NCBI GenBank assembly: GCA_964342385.1
Contig: CAYFGP010000007.1
Coordinates: forward strand, 1-64,000
Length of the DNA: 64,000 nt
Direction of reading: 5' to 3'
Source of the DNA: Oceanospirillum sp964342385
GTDB lineage: Bacteria; Pseudomonadota; Gammaproteobacteria; Pseudomonadales; Halomonadaceae
The notes under the pieces were generated by a model that saw nothing but the letters and a program-made list of their open reading frames with translations, did no database searches and was not told the origin of the DNA. Below are positions 1 to 7,549 of this stretch, one piece after another. Made by a program: the position numbers and the translations under genes. Numbering within the stretch: the first letter of the stretch is position 1; each line of letters opens with the position of its first letter.

Positions 1-54
1 ACTGCCGACACGGGGATTTTCAATCCCCTGCTCTACCGACTGAGCTATCCGGGC
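1..54 (-). tRNA. tRNA-Phe (GAA), 3' part cut by window edge
   Basis: The reverse complement begins GCCCGGATAGCTCAGTCGG and continues into a GGGGATTGAAAATCCCC anticodon arm, so the anticodon is GAA (phenylalanine). This matches the well-known E. coli tRNA-Phe closely through the acceptor 5' strand, D arm and anticodon arm. The T arm and 3' acceptor strand lie beyond base 1. It reads in the same direction as yggX and mutY but is a separate RNA gene downstream of them. Confidence 0.96.
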
Positions 55-146
55 GACGGGGCGTATTAAACAATAAGGCCGGTTTTCCGTCAACACTTTT
101 TTTAAAATTTTTTAAGTTTTTTTCAAAACAATTCAGCAGCTTATTG

Positions 147-428
147 TTAGCTGGCGTTTTCTGGCGGTACGTAACCCTCTACAGGCTCCAGATCATCGGC
201 GTTTGCGAAAAACTTCTCCATTTCGGCGCTTAAGAAAGCTCGGGCTTCCGGGCTCATCATATTCAGACGTTTCTCATTGATCAGCATGGTTTGATACTTC
301 TGCCATTCCTGCCAAGCCTGTTTTGATACGCTGGATACAATTTCTTGACCCTTAGCGCCAGGAAAAGGAGGGAAGTCCAGTGCTTCCATCTCTTTTTGAT
401 ATTTTTTACAAAATACGCTGTTGCTCAT
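147..428 (-). CDS. yggX: YggX, probable Fe(II)-trafficking / oxidative damage protection protein
   Basis: This 93-residue cytosolic protein has the YggX family layout: an N-terminal FCKKY motif with Cys7, a PFPG turn, and the very conserved block KYQTMLINEKRLNMM at about residues 44-58, ending in EGYVPP. Length agrees with the family (about 90). In enterics YggX protects iron-sulfur proteins from oxidation. It lies just downstream of mutY on the same strand with about 87 bp between them; the mutY-yggX pairing is standard in gammaproteobacteria, where yggX protects MutY's cluster among others. The ATG at 428 is the only reasonable start. Confidence 0.96.
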   Translation of the reverse strand: MSNSVFCKKYQKEMEALDFPPFPGAKGQEIVSSVSKQAWQEWQKYQTMLINEKRLNMMSPEARAFLSAEMEKFFANADDLEPVEGYVPPENAS

Positions 429-515
429 CGTTATGCCCTTAATGTAATTGGCCTTGTCATTTTTCTCGCAGTGCGCACAAGTATGACCCTATGGGTTTTG
501 ATTTGTGCTGGAGCG

Positions 516-1586
516 TTAAAAAAGTTGATTTAAAAACTGATCGGAGTGTAGCAGCTTATGTATGGGGCCTGGCAAACCGATTTCATCCGGTTGGCTGGGG
601 TTGTACCAGCAGCTTTGTCCGTCCTGAAGCAGAGTGATATCCGTTAAGGTGTTTTGATAGATCTCTGCTTGCAGGGTGAAGTGTGAGAATTGATGGGTTA
701 GCTTGCCGTGCAGCAGATAGTCTTCAGGTTGTTCGCGTGGAAACAGCTGCTGGAGCCGTTCTTTTTCTGGCAGACTCCATAATCCTCCCCAAATGCCTGT
801 GGCTGGTCTTTGTTCCAGAAAGATTTCACCCTGTTCATTTTGCAGGATATAAAGCTTTACGCTACGAACAGGGCGTTCCTTTTTCGGCTTTGGTGCCGGG
901 AAGTCATGCTGACTGGCGGTGCGCTTGGCGGCGCAGAAAGGCTCTAAGGGGCATTGATCGCAAAGTGGATTTCTGCGAGTACAGACAATCGCGCCCAGAT
1001 CCATCACCGCCTGGGTGTAATCGGCACTGCGTGTGTGGGGTGTATAGTGCTCTGCCAGTTGCCACAGTTGTTTCTGTACACGAGTCGTGCCGGGCCAGCC
1101 AGGTACGCAATGTAAGCGAGCCAGAAAGCGTTTTACATTACCATCCAGAATCGGTGCATAGCGGTTCTGGGATATCGATAGAATGGCTCCTGCGGTGGAG
1201 CGCCCAATGCCTGGCAGATCGGCTAAGGCATCGACCTCTGTCGGAAATTCCCCCTGATGCTGTTCACACACCGTTTGTGCGCATTTATGCAGATTGCGGG
1301 CCCGAGCGTAATAGCCCAAGCCTGTCCATAGGTGTAGCACCTCATCAATATCCGCTGCCGCCAGATCTTCGACTTTAGGAAAACGCTCAGTGAAGCGTTC
1401 AAAGTAGGGAATGACGGTGGCAACCTGGGTTTGTTGCAGCATCACCTCGGATAACCAGACCCGATAAGCGCTGCGTTCAAACTGCCAAGGCAGGTTTTTA
1501 CGCCCGTGTTGATCAAACCAGCTTAAAATCGCTGAAGAGATCTGTTCTGAAGGATGAAATTGCAGGTTTGCGTTATCAGTATTCAC
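516..1586 (-). CDS. mutY: A/G-specific adenine DNA glycosylase MutY
   Basis: MutY removes adenine mispaired with 8-oxoguanine in base excision repair. The 356-residue protein shows the catalytic Glu47 in SEVMLQQTQV, the helix-hairpin-helix around LPGIGRSTAGAIL (residues 124-136) with catalytic Asp148 in LDGN, and the [4Fe-4S] ligands Cys202, Cys209, Cys212 and Cys218 (C-X6-C-X2-C-X5-C). The C-terminal third (about 235-350) is the MutT/NUDIX-like 8-oxoG recognition domain. It is complete and of usual length. It is followed by yggX and preceded, 33 bp away, by the terminator of the asmA-like gene, so it probably has its own promoter. Confidence 0.97.
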   Translation of the reverse strand: MNTDNANLQFHPSEQISSAILSWFDQHGRKNLPWQFERSAYRVWLSEVMLQQTQVATVIPYFERFTERFPKVEDLAAADIDEVLHLWTGLGYYARARNLHKCAQTVCEQHQGEFPTEVDALADLPGIGRSTAGAILSISQNRYAPILDGNVKRFLARLHCVPGWPGTTRVQKQLWQLAEHYTPHTRSADYTQAVMDLGAIVCTRRNPLCDQCPLEPFCAAKRTASQHDFPAPKPKKERPVRSVKLYILQNEQGEIFLEQRPATGIWGGLWSLPEKERLQQLFPREQPEDYLLHGKLTHQFSHFTLQAEIYQNTLTDITLLQDGQSCWYNPSQPDEIGLPGPIHKLLHSDQFLNQLF

Positions 1587-1613
1587 AGTCTTTATAAGGT
1601 TTTTATGGGTGAT

Positions 1614-1646
1614 AAAAAAGGCCAGTCTGATACGACTGGCCTTTTG
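1614..1646 (-). terminator. Rho-independent terminator of asmA-like gene
   Basis: An 8-bp stem GGCCAGTC/GACTGGCC with a 6-base loop. Reading on the minus strand it is followed by a T-rich tract, so it ends transcription from the asmA-like gene before mutY. On the plus strand it also has a TTTTG tail, so it may work both ways. Confidence 0.8.
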
Positions 1647-1745
1647 TTTTACGTCTTGTTTTGCATTTTAGAGAGTCACGTAACTTAAATAGTTTGTGAC
1701 GCAGTAAAGACGCATGAGTGCTGTTATTGTGCGTTGAAAGCGATC

Positions 1746-4187
1746 TTAGTTAAAGAGTCCTTTAAAGGCCTTCTCCAGCTCTTTTTTGGCTTTGTCTTCC
1801 AGTTTTTCCTGAGCCTTTTCTGTCTCTTCTCTAAGTTTCGCCTTGAGCTTGGCTTCCTCTTTCTTCAGTGCTGCTTTTGCTTCTGCTTCGGCAATATTGG
1901 CTAAAGAGTCGCCAATAGAGGAAGCATCCAGGCCGCAGCTCATATCAAAAGGTTCGCCATAATGGCCCTTACAGGCGATAGGCCAGCGCACTGATTTCAG
2001 GTTTTTATCTACGATACAGATCTTATCGTGTGCATCGGTAATCTGGGCACCCAAGTTATAGTCAAACAAGCTCTTAGGCAGGTTTACTGTGCCAAAGCCT
2101 GTCATCTTGATACCGGGAATGGCCACCGTCAGATTTTCATTATTGCCGACACCCTGAGTGAAACGCATATTGCCGGCGATGGAGGTGAACTGAGTATCCG
2201 CAGGCCAGGTTTCAAGCTGGGCTTTTCCGCTTAAGGCGTCGCATAGCTCCCGTGAGATATTTACTCCCAGAAATGCGCCGTTCAGAATATTAAAGTTCGC
2301 ATCGCCATTTAGATTGGCCAGGATAGTACTCATTCGGTTAGTCTGTGTGGTCATATCGGCTTTAAAGTGAGCCGATCCTGTCATCTGACTAAACTCAGCG
2401 GCTGTTGTGAGCAGTGGATTGAGCTGAATGCCATCAGTGCGATTGCTGAACTGCATCTGAATTGGTGTTTTATTCAGGTTTAACTGCGCCGTATTTTTGA
2501 TCTTACCCTGATAGAGCTGGGCATTAGCCGCTTTGAGTTTGATCAGACCTTTATTGGCATCCAGATCCAGCAGGATATTGCTGATAGGGTGTTTTTTAAC
2601 CACCAGATTGCCCACGGTGATCTTAGCTTTTGCCTGCAGAGGTTTTAAAGCATCCACTGGAATCAGGTCGCTTTCTTCTGTCGCTTTGGGTTGAGAAGGG
2701 GGTTGAGGAGCAGGTTGGTCTGTATTTTCCGTCTCAGACGCTTCTGAAACCGGAGGTAGATAACGGTCCAGATTAATTTGATCCAGATTTAGAGTGGCAA
2801 ACATCGCTTGGGTATTCAGATTGATACCGGTTTGACCGGTCAACAGGCTTTGATCCGCTGTTAGTTGGATATCTTGCAAGCTGGCGATGTTATTGTTTAG
2901 CGACAAGTTGGACGTAAGAGCTAAGTGGCTCAGAACACTGTTGTCTGCCATCTCGGGTAGTTGAATCTTTAACCGTTGCAGCAACTCTTTCGGGCTAAAA
3001 GGTGTAATTTGCAGCTGTCCAGTCGCCTGAGGGCTATCTAATAGCCTTTCAACAGCGGCTTGTACGCCGATATTGAGCTCTGCCAAGCTGATCTGGGTGT
3101 TGTTCAAAACAGCTTGTTGCTTCTGTAAATCGGCACTGGCGCTTGAGCTGAGTTCAAGCTTGAGCGGCTGGTCACCGGTGAGCTGAGATTTTACGCTACC
3201 ATTGGCGATCAGTTTGCTGAGTTGATAAATCTGCTGATGTAGGTTCAACGCTGCATCGGCTTGCAGGGTCATATCAATCTTAGCGTTATCATTTTCTGCC
3301 AGTGGATAACTGAGATCGTTGAGCATGATATTCAGACCAGAAACCTGAATATCACCGCTTTGCATCTGTGCCTTGATATTACTTTGTAATTGCACATTAA
3401 ATGGTTTAGGGCTCACCAGAGGTGTTTGCGCATTAAGGTCTAACTGCAGCTGCTCCAATTGATAGATCTGTTGTGCCAGATCCAGGTAAACCTGACTGCT
3501 GAGTTGAAGTTTTGCCTTCAGATCCGGGTTTGAGCTACTGATCTCGGTGCTGAGTGTGATGGGAAAAGCCTGACCCAATGTAATACGGTCGCTGTGTAGG
3601 TCCAGCTGTTTGATCTGAGCCGATAAGTTTTGACTGTGATCGGTATAGTTCAGGCGGGTATTGGTGATATCTATGCCTGCGACTGCTAGCGCAAATGCTG
3701 GTGGTGCTGAACTGTCTGTATCTTGTGGCGTTTCGGTTTGCTCGGTTGATTGGTCCTGAGTAGAGCCCTGTGGATCAGTTGGGGCGGGAATAAAGGCCTG
3801 CCAGTTACCCTGGCCGTTTTTATCCACTTCCAGATCGGCGTATAGGCCATCAAGGACAATACGATCCACCTCTACATTGCCACTCAGTAGCGGCATAAAC
3901 TTCAGTTTTACACCGGCTTGGTTGACTTCAGCAAAGGGCTGCTGAGCATCTCTGTTATCAGGGTGAAGTACTTTTACGCCTGCGATACTGGCACCCAACC
4001 AGGGAAAGACAGTGACTTCAATATCACCATTCAGCTGCAAAGGCACACCGGCCTTTTCCGCTTGTTCAATAATCAGTGGTTTATAGCTATTGGCATCAAA
4101 AAACTGGGTCAGATAGATCATCACCAGGGCCAAAATTGCGATCAGGCCTATCAATATATAAGCCAGAGGTTTTAACAGAGTTCGCAC
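1746..4187 (-). CDS. asmA: AsmA family protein
   Basis: An 813-residue envelope protein of the AsmA-like bridge family. Residues 9-29 form one N-terminal membrane anchor (hydrophobic ILIGLIAILALVMIYL); the rest is periplasmic, beta-rich and repetitive, with a Pro/Gln/Thr-rich spacer near 135-160 and another near 485-510. The C-terminal AsmA_2-like part (about 600-750) contains the conserved GxFLGVNISRELCDAL and GIKMTGFGTVNLP blocks. The last 50 residues are an Ala/Glu/Lys coiled coil. Family members are implicated in lipid transfer between membranes. The mutY neighbourhood is a common place for asmA-like genes. The exact substrate cannot be told from the sequence. Confidence 0.93.
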   Translation of the reverse strand: MRTLLKPLAYILIGLIAILALVMIYLTQFFDANSYKPLIIEQAEKAGVPLQLNGDIEVTVFPWLGASIAGVKVLHPDNRDAQQPFAEVNQAGVKLKFMPLLSGNVEVDRIVLDGLYADLEVDKNGQGNWQAFIPAPTDPQGSTQDQSTEQTETPQDTDSSAPPAFALAVAGIDITNTRLNYTDHSQNLSAQIKQLDLHSDRITLGQAFPITLSTEISSSNPDLKAKLQLSSQVYLDLAQQIYQLEQLQLDLNAQTPLVSPKPFNVQLQSNIKAQMQSGDIQVSGLNIMLNDLSYPLAENDNAKIDMTLQADAALNLHQQIYQLSKLIANGSVKSQLTGDQPLKLELSSSASADLQKQQAVLNNTQISLAELNIGVQAAVERLLDSPQATGQLQITPFSPKELLQRLKIQLPEMADNSVLSHLALTSNLSLNNNIASLQDIQLTADQSLLTGQTGINLNTQAMFATLNLDQINLDRYLPPVSEASETENTDQPAPQPPSQPKATEESDLIPVDALKPLQAKAKITVGNLVVKKHPISNILLDLDANKGLIKLKAANAQLYQGKIKNTAQLNLNKTPIQMQFSNRTDGIQLNPLLTTAAEFSQMTGSAHFKADMTTQTNRMSTILANLNGDANFNILNGAFLGVNISRELCDALSGKAQLETWPADTQFTSIAGNMRFTQGVGNNENLTVAIPGIKMTGFGTVNLPKSLFDYNLGAQITDAHDKICIVDKNLKSVRWPIACKGHYGEPFDMSCGLDASSIGDSLANIAEAEAKAALKKEEAKLKAKLREETEKAQEKLEDKAKKELEKAFKGLFN

Positions 4188-4290
4188 AGCAATCCCTTCC
4201 TTGCTTGATGTTCTTGCTTAGGCTCTTCGTTGTCTCAGTGCTTGTGTTGAATACCAGTCCGGCGTAAAGGCAAAAAAGAGCGGCTGAAAG

Positions 4291-4770
4291 CTAGGCTGAT
4301 GTAGTCAGTTGATAATAGTCATCTTGCTCGTTTAACTGATAACCCATACGCTGCAAAATAATATGATCCGGAGCTACCAGATCTTGTTTGGCGGCAATCA
4401 GGTTTTGTTGCTGCTCTTTGCCTTGTAGTGCAATCAACTCCAACAAGCGACTGCCGACGCGACGGCGACGGGTGACCTTGCGCACACAGAAGTGAGACAG
4501 CGACCAGATATCATCTTGTTGACCAATGACAACAGCACCAATCAGGCGCTCATTAAACAGGGCACAATAAAAACTATAGGTGGGATTGTCTAAGATAGCC
4601 TGAACAAACTGTGTTGGTGTGAGAGGCGTTTCCTGCTCTTGTTCCTGTTTCTGTTGAAGGGAAACAGGTAGCTTAAGGCGCTCTGATTGAGCATCCTGAT
4701 AAATTTTTTCCAGTTGTTCAATCAGAGCCGGATCTGAGCTTTCACCGACCACTTGCAGCAATACAGGCAT
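4291..4770 (-). CDS. PanZ/PanM-like GNAT acetyltransferase
   Basis: A GNAT-fold protein of about 159 residues. The block FNERLIGAVVIG followed by FCVRKVTRRRRVGSRLLE closely matches the E. coli PanZ (PanM) segment FNERLLAAVRV...VREVTRRRGVG, including the acetyl-CoA loop R-R-x-V-G. PanZ promotes self-cleavage of aspartate decarboxylase PanD and so links pantothenate synthesis to CoA level. I place the start at 4770 because GGAGA stands 5 bases upstream; a longer frame to 4845 has no ribosome site. It carries a Gln/Glu-rich insert (about 40-50) that PanZ lacks. It faces away from hisB across 220 bp. A different GNAT role is possible. Confidence 0.72.
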   Translation of the reverse strand: MPVLLQVVGESSDPALIEQLEKIYQDAQSERLKLPVSLQQKQEQEQETPLTPTQFVQAILDNPTYSFYCALFNERLIGAVVIGQQDDIWSLSHFCVRKVTRRRRVGSRLLELIALQGKEQQQNLIAAKQDLVAPDHIILQRMGYQLNEQDDYYQLTTSA

Positions 4771-4990
4771 AAAAATCTCCAAAACATAGGCACAAATATG
4801 CGTTTTATCTGTGCTAACTGGTGTTGCATTGTAGCGGATAGACACCAGGATTCTCTATAATTCCCCTTTCAATTTGATAATAGCCACCGAAACAAAAGCA
4901 TTTTGATTGCCTCTATCCGTGATTAGAGCCTATCAACAGTGACCCGCTGAGCCATTTGTTTCGGTGCTTCAGCATCCTCCGGAGATCATA

Positions 4991-5584
4991 ATGGCGGAGC
5001 GTACCGCAAGCGTAGAGCGTAACACCCTGGAGACCCAGATTAAGGTTTCCGTGAATCTTGATGGCACAGGTAAACTGAATATTGATACCGGTGTGCCTTT
5101 TCTTGAGCATATGATCGACCAGATTGCCCGTCATGGCCTGATCGATATGGATATTGTTGCCAAAGGCGATACCCATATTGATGATCACCATACTGTAGAA
5201 GATCTGGGCATCACCCTGGGTCAGGCATTTGCCAAAGCAGTAGGCGATAAAAAAGGCATGACCCGTTATGGCCACTCCTATGTGCCTCTGGATGAAGCCC
5301 TGTCCCGCGTAGTCATCGACTTCTCCGGTCGTCCAGGCCTGTTTATGGATGTGGAGTACACCCGTGGCAGCATCGGTAAATTTGATACGCAACTGTTTTC
5401 AGAATTCTTCCATGGCTTTGTTAATCACGCCGGTGTAACCATGCATATTGATAACCTGAAGGGTTACAATGCGCACCACCAGGCGGAAACCATCTTTAAA
5501 GCCTTTGGCCGTGCCCTGCGTATGGCGCTGGCGGAAGATCCTCGTATGGCCGGTATGATGCCATCGACCAAAGGCAGCCTATAA
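4991..5584 (+). CDS. hisB: Imidazoleglycerol-phosphate dehydratase HisB
   Basis: HisB carries out the sixth step of histidine synthesis, dehydrating imidazoleglycerol phosphate to imidazoleacetol phosphate. The 197-residue monofunctional form lacks the enteric phosphatase domain. Metal-binding histidine motifs are visible: FLEHM near residue 37, DTHIDDHHTVEDLG near 62-75, and GYNAHHQAETIFKAF near the C terminus. The start at 4991 follows a CGGAG/GGAGAT ribosome site; an in-frame ATG 27 bases earlier lacks one. It heads hisB-hisH-hisF, and hisH begins 36 bp after its stop. Confidence 0.98.
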   Translation: MAERTASVERNTLETQIKVSVNLDGTGKLNIDTGVPFLEHMIDQIARHGLIDMDIVAKGDTHIDDHHTVEDLGITLGQAFAKAVGDKKGMTRYGHSYVPLDEALSRVVIDFSGRPGLFMDVEYTRGSIGKFDTQLFSEFFHGFVNHAGVTMHIDNLKGYNAHHQAETIFKAFGRALRMALAEDPRMAGMMPSTKGSL

Positions 5585-5620
5585 GGCTGTCTCTGACACT
5601 GTGTAATACAGGACAAAGCA

Positions 5621-6292
5621 ATGAAAACAATTGCAGTAATTGACTACGGTATGGGCAACCTGCACTCCGTATCCAAAGCGCTGGAGCACGTAGCCAGCGA
5701 TCAGCAAGTGGTGGTGACTTCTGACCCTGAAGTGATTCGCAATGCTGAACATGTAGTGCTGCCAGGTGTGGGTGCGATCCGTGACTGTATGGCTGAGATC
5801 CGCCGTTTAGGTGTCGATAAAGTAGTACAGGAAAATATCGCTTCCGGTAAACCTTTCCTGGGCATCTGCGTCGGTTATCAGGCGCTAATGCAGGACAGTG
5901 AAGAGAACGGTGGCGTCGATTGCCTGGGCCAGTTTGATGGCCATGTCCGTTTCTTTGGTGAACCGCTGGTGGATGAAACCGGTGAGAAACTGAAAGTACC
6001 CCACATGGGCTGGAATAAGGTTAAACAGACTCAGAACCACCCGCTGTGGCAAGGCATTGAAGATGATGCCCGCTTCTATTTTGTCCATAGCTACTATGTT
6101 GAAGCAGGTCAGAATGATCAGGTAATTGGTGAAACGGTTTATGGCAAAACCTGCCATGTGGCTCTGGCCCACGATAATGTCGTTGCGGTGCAGTTTCACC
6201 CTGAGAAAAGCCACCATGCCGGTCTGCAGCTGCTGAAAAACTTCGCAGAGTGGGACGGCCGGTTGGATGGCCGGTCAGACGGCAAGCTGTAA
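5621..6292 (+). CDS. hisH: Imidazole glycerol phosphate synthase, glutaminase subunit HisH
   Basis: HisH hydrolyses glutamine and passes ammonia to HisF. It is a class I glutamine amidotransferase with nucleophile Cys83 in GICVGYQ (more often GICLGMQ) and the His193/Glu195 pair in VQFHPEKSHH; the N terminus IDYGMGNLHS is typical. At 223 residues it is about 10 longer than usual because of a repetitive tail WDGRLDGRSDGKL encoded by a GC-rich imperfect repeat. The stop is followed by 277 bp without a gene where hisA normally stands, then hisF. Confidence 0.97.
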   Translation: MKTIAVIDYGMGNLHSVSKALEHVASDQQVVVTSDPEVIRNAEHVVLPGVGAIRDCMAEIRRLGVDKVVQENIASGKPFLGICVGYQALMQDSEENGGVDCLGQFDGHVRFFGEPLVDETGEKLKVPHMGWNKVKQTQNHPLWQGIEDDARFYFVHSYYVEAGQNDQVIGETVYGKTCHVALAHDNVVAVQFHPEKSHHAGLQLLKNFAEWDGRLDGRSDGKL

Positions 6293-6569
6293 GTCATATA
6301 TCAAGCGACAAGTGATCTATGACTGTAAAGGTTGAAGCCTCGATAGCTTAGGGCTTGGCCTGACTGGCAGGATAAGTTTAAGAAATGTGCCCATGGGACA
6401 GCACCTGATTTTACCGAGTCAGACAGATTCATCCCTGAATCTATCTCTGACCCACCGCCATCCCAGGCGGTTTTCGGTAAATCAGCACTGTCCCTGGCCG
6501 AGAATTCATCTGAGCTGCAACACTGGTATTGTGAGTAATGCAGGTCATTGAGAGTAGCAGGAGCCTGAG
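6293..6569 (+). other. Non-coding gap at the usual hisA position
   Basis: These 277 bp separate hisH from hisF. In related gammaproteobacteria hisA (about 735 bp) fills this place. Plus-strand translation shows no HisA start (MLIIPAIDLK-like) or phosphate-binding GGGIR block, and no clear remnant of either. A minus-strand reading frame over most of it has no family features. A ribosome site (AGCAGGAG) for hisF ends the gap. I see no strong terminator, so hisF may still be cotranscribed with hisBH. Confidence 0.7.
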
Positions 6570-7343
6570 ATGGCACTGGCAAAACGTATTATTCCATGTC
6601 TGGATGTGGATAAAGGGCGCGTTGTAAAAGGCGTGAACTTTGTTGATATCCGTGATGCCGGTAACCCGGTAGAGGTTGCCAAACGTTATAACGAACAGGG
6701 GGCAGATGAGATCACCTTCCTGGATATCACAGCCAGTAATGAAGACCGTGAAACCACGGTACATATGGTAGAAGAGATCGCCAGTGAGGTATTTATCCCG
6801 CTGACGGTGGGTGGCGGTATTCGTACCTGTGAAGATATCCGTCGCATGCTGAATGCTGGTGCGGATAAAGTGGGTATCAATACTGCAGCGGTATTTAATC
6901 CGGACTTTGTACGCGAAGCCGCAGAGCGCTTTGGTAGCCAATGTATCGTGGTGGCTATTGATTGCAAACGTGTTAGCGAAGAAGGCGAACCGGGCCGTTG
7001 GGAGATCTTTACCCACGGTGGTCGTAAACCCACGGGTCTTGATGCCGTTGAGTGGGCGGTAAAAATGACCGAATACGGTGCCGGTGAAATCCTGCTGACC
7101 AGTATGGATCGCGATGGCACTAAAAACGGCTTTGATCTGGAAGTAACCCGTGCCATCAGTGATGCGGTTCAGGTTCCGGTGATCGCTTCCGGTGGCGTAG
7201 GGAATCTGCAGCATCTGGCTGATGGTGTCACTGAAGGTCATGCTGATGCGGTACTGGCTGCGAGTATCTTCCACTTCGGTGAGTACACCGTACCCGAAGC
7301 TAAGGCCTTTATGGCTGAGCAAGGTATCGAAATGCGTCTGTAA
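6570..7343 (+). CDS. hisF: Imidazole glycerol phosphate synthase, cyclase subunit HisF
   Basis: HisF is the TIM-barrel subunit that uses ammonia from HisH to convert PRFAR into imidazoleglycerol phosphate and AICAR. The 257-residue protein starts with RIIPCLDVDKGRVVKG, carrying the catalytic Asp12, and has the second catalytic Asp131 in VVAIDCKR. The phosphate-binding loops GGGIR (about 81-85) and ASGGVG (about 204-209) are intact. It ends 64 bp before a strong terminator. Its partner hisH is upstream; hisA must lie elsewhere in the genome for the pathway to work. Confidence 0.98.
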   Translation: MALAKRIIPCLDVDKGRVVKGVNFVDIRDAGNPVEVAKRYNEQGADEITFLDITASNEDRETTVHMVEEIASEVFIPLTVGGGIRTCEDIRRMLNAGADKVGINTAAVFNPDFVREAAERFGSQCIVVAIDCKRVSEEGEPGRWEIFTHGGRKPTGLDAVEWAVKMTEYGAGEILLTSMDRDGTKNGFDLEVTRAISDAVQVPVIASGGVGNLQHLADGVTEGHADAVLAASIFHFGEYTVPEAKAFMAEQGIEMRL

Positions 7344-7406
7344 CAGTCTTTTTAAAGATAAGCTTACAGAACTTTGACAGAAGTTTGGTAGAGAACTTCC
7401 TGTCAT

Positions 7407-7441
7407 CAAGAAAACCTCCTTTAGGAGGTTTTCTTGTTTTT
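7407..7441 (+). terminator. Rho-independent terminator after hisF
   Basis: A perfect 13-bp stem, CAAGAAAACCTCC pairing with GGAGGTTTTCTTG across a TTTA loop, followed by TTTTTG. It closes the his transcription unit before the ydbH operon. Confidence 0.9.
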
Positions 7442-7549
7442 GTAGTCTAAATGAGCAGTGATTAAAGTTAGCGGTGACTTGAATTAGATAACCTATCTGA
7501 TTTATGGCAAGTTACTGAGTTCCAATTGAGTCGTAAAAAGGAAGTAGAG

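Noticed and set aside
683..1378. 231-codon plus-strand frame inside mutY
   Set aside because: Antisense to mutY, whose catalytic and cluster residues are all present; composition is Arg/Ser/Cys-rich as in random frames.
6441..7409. 322-codon open frame opposite hisF
   Set aside because: It covers hisF in antisense and has no recognisable motif. It also spans the gap at the hisA place but is not HisA.
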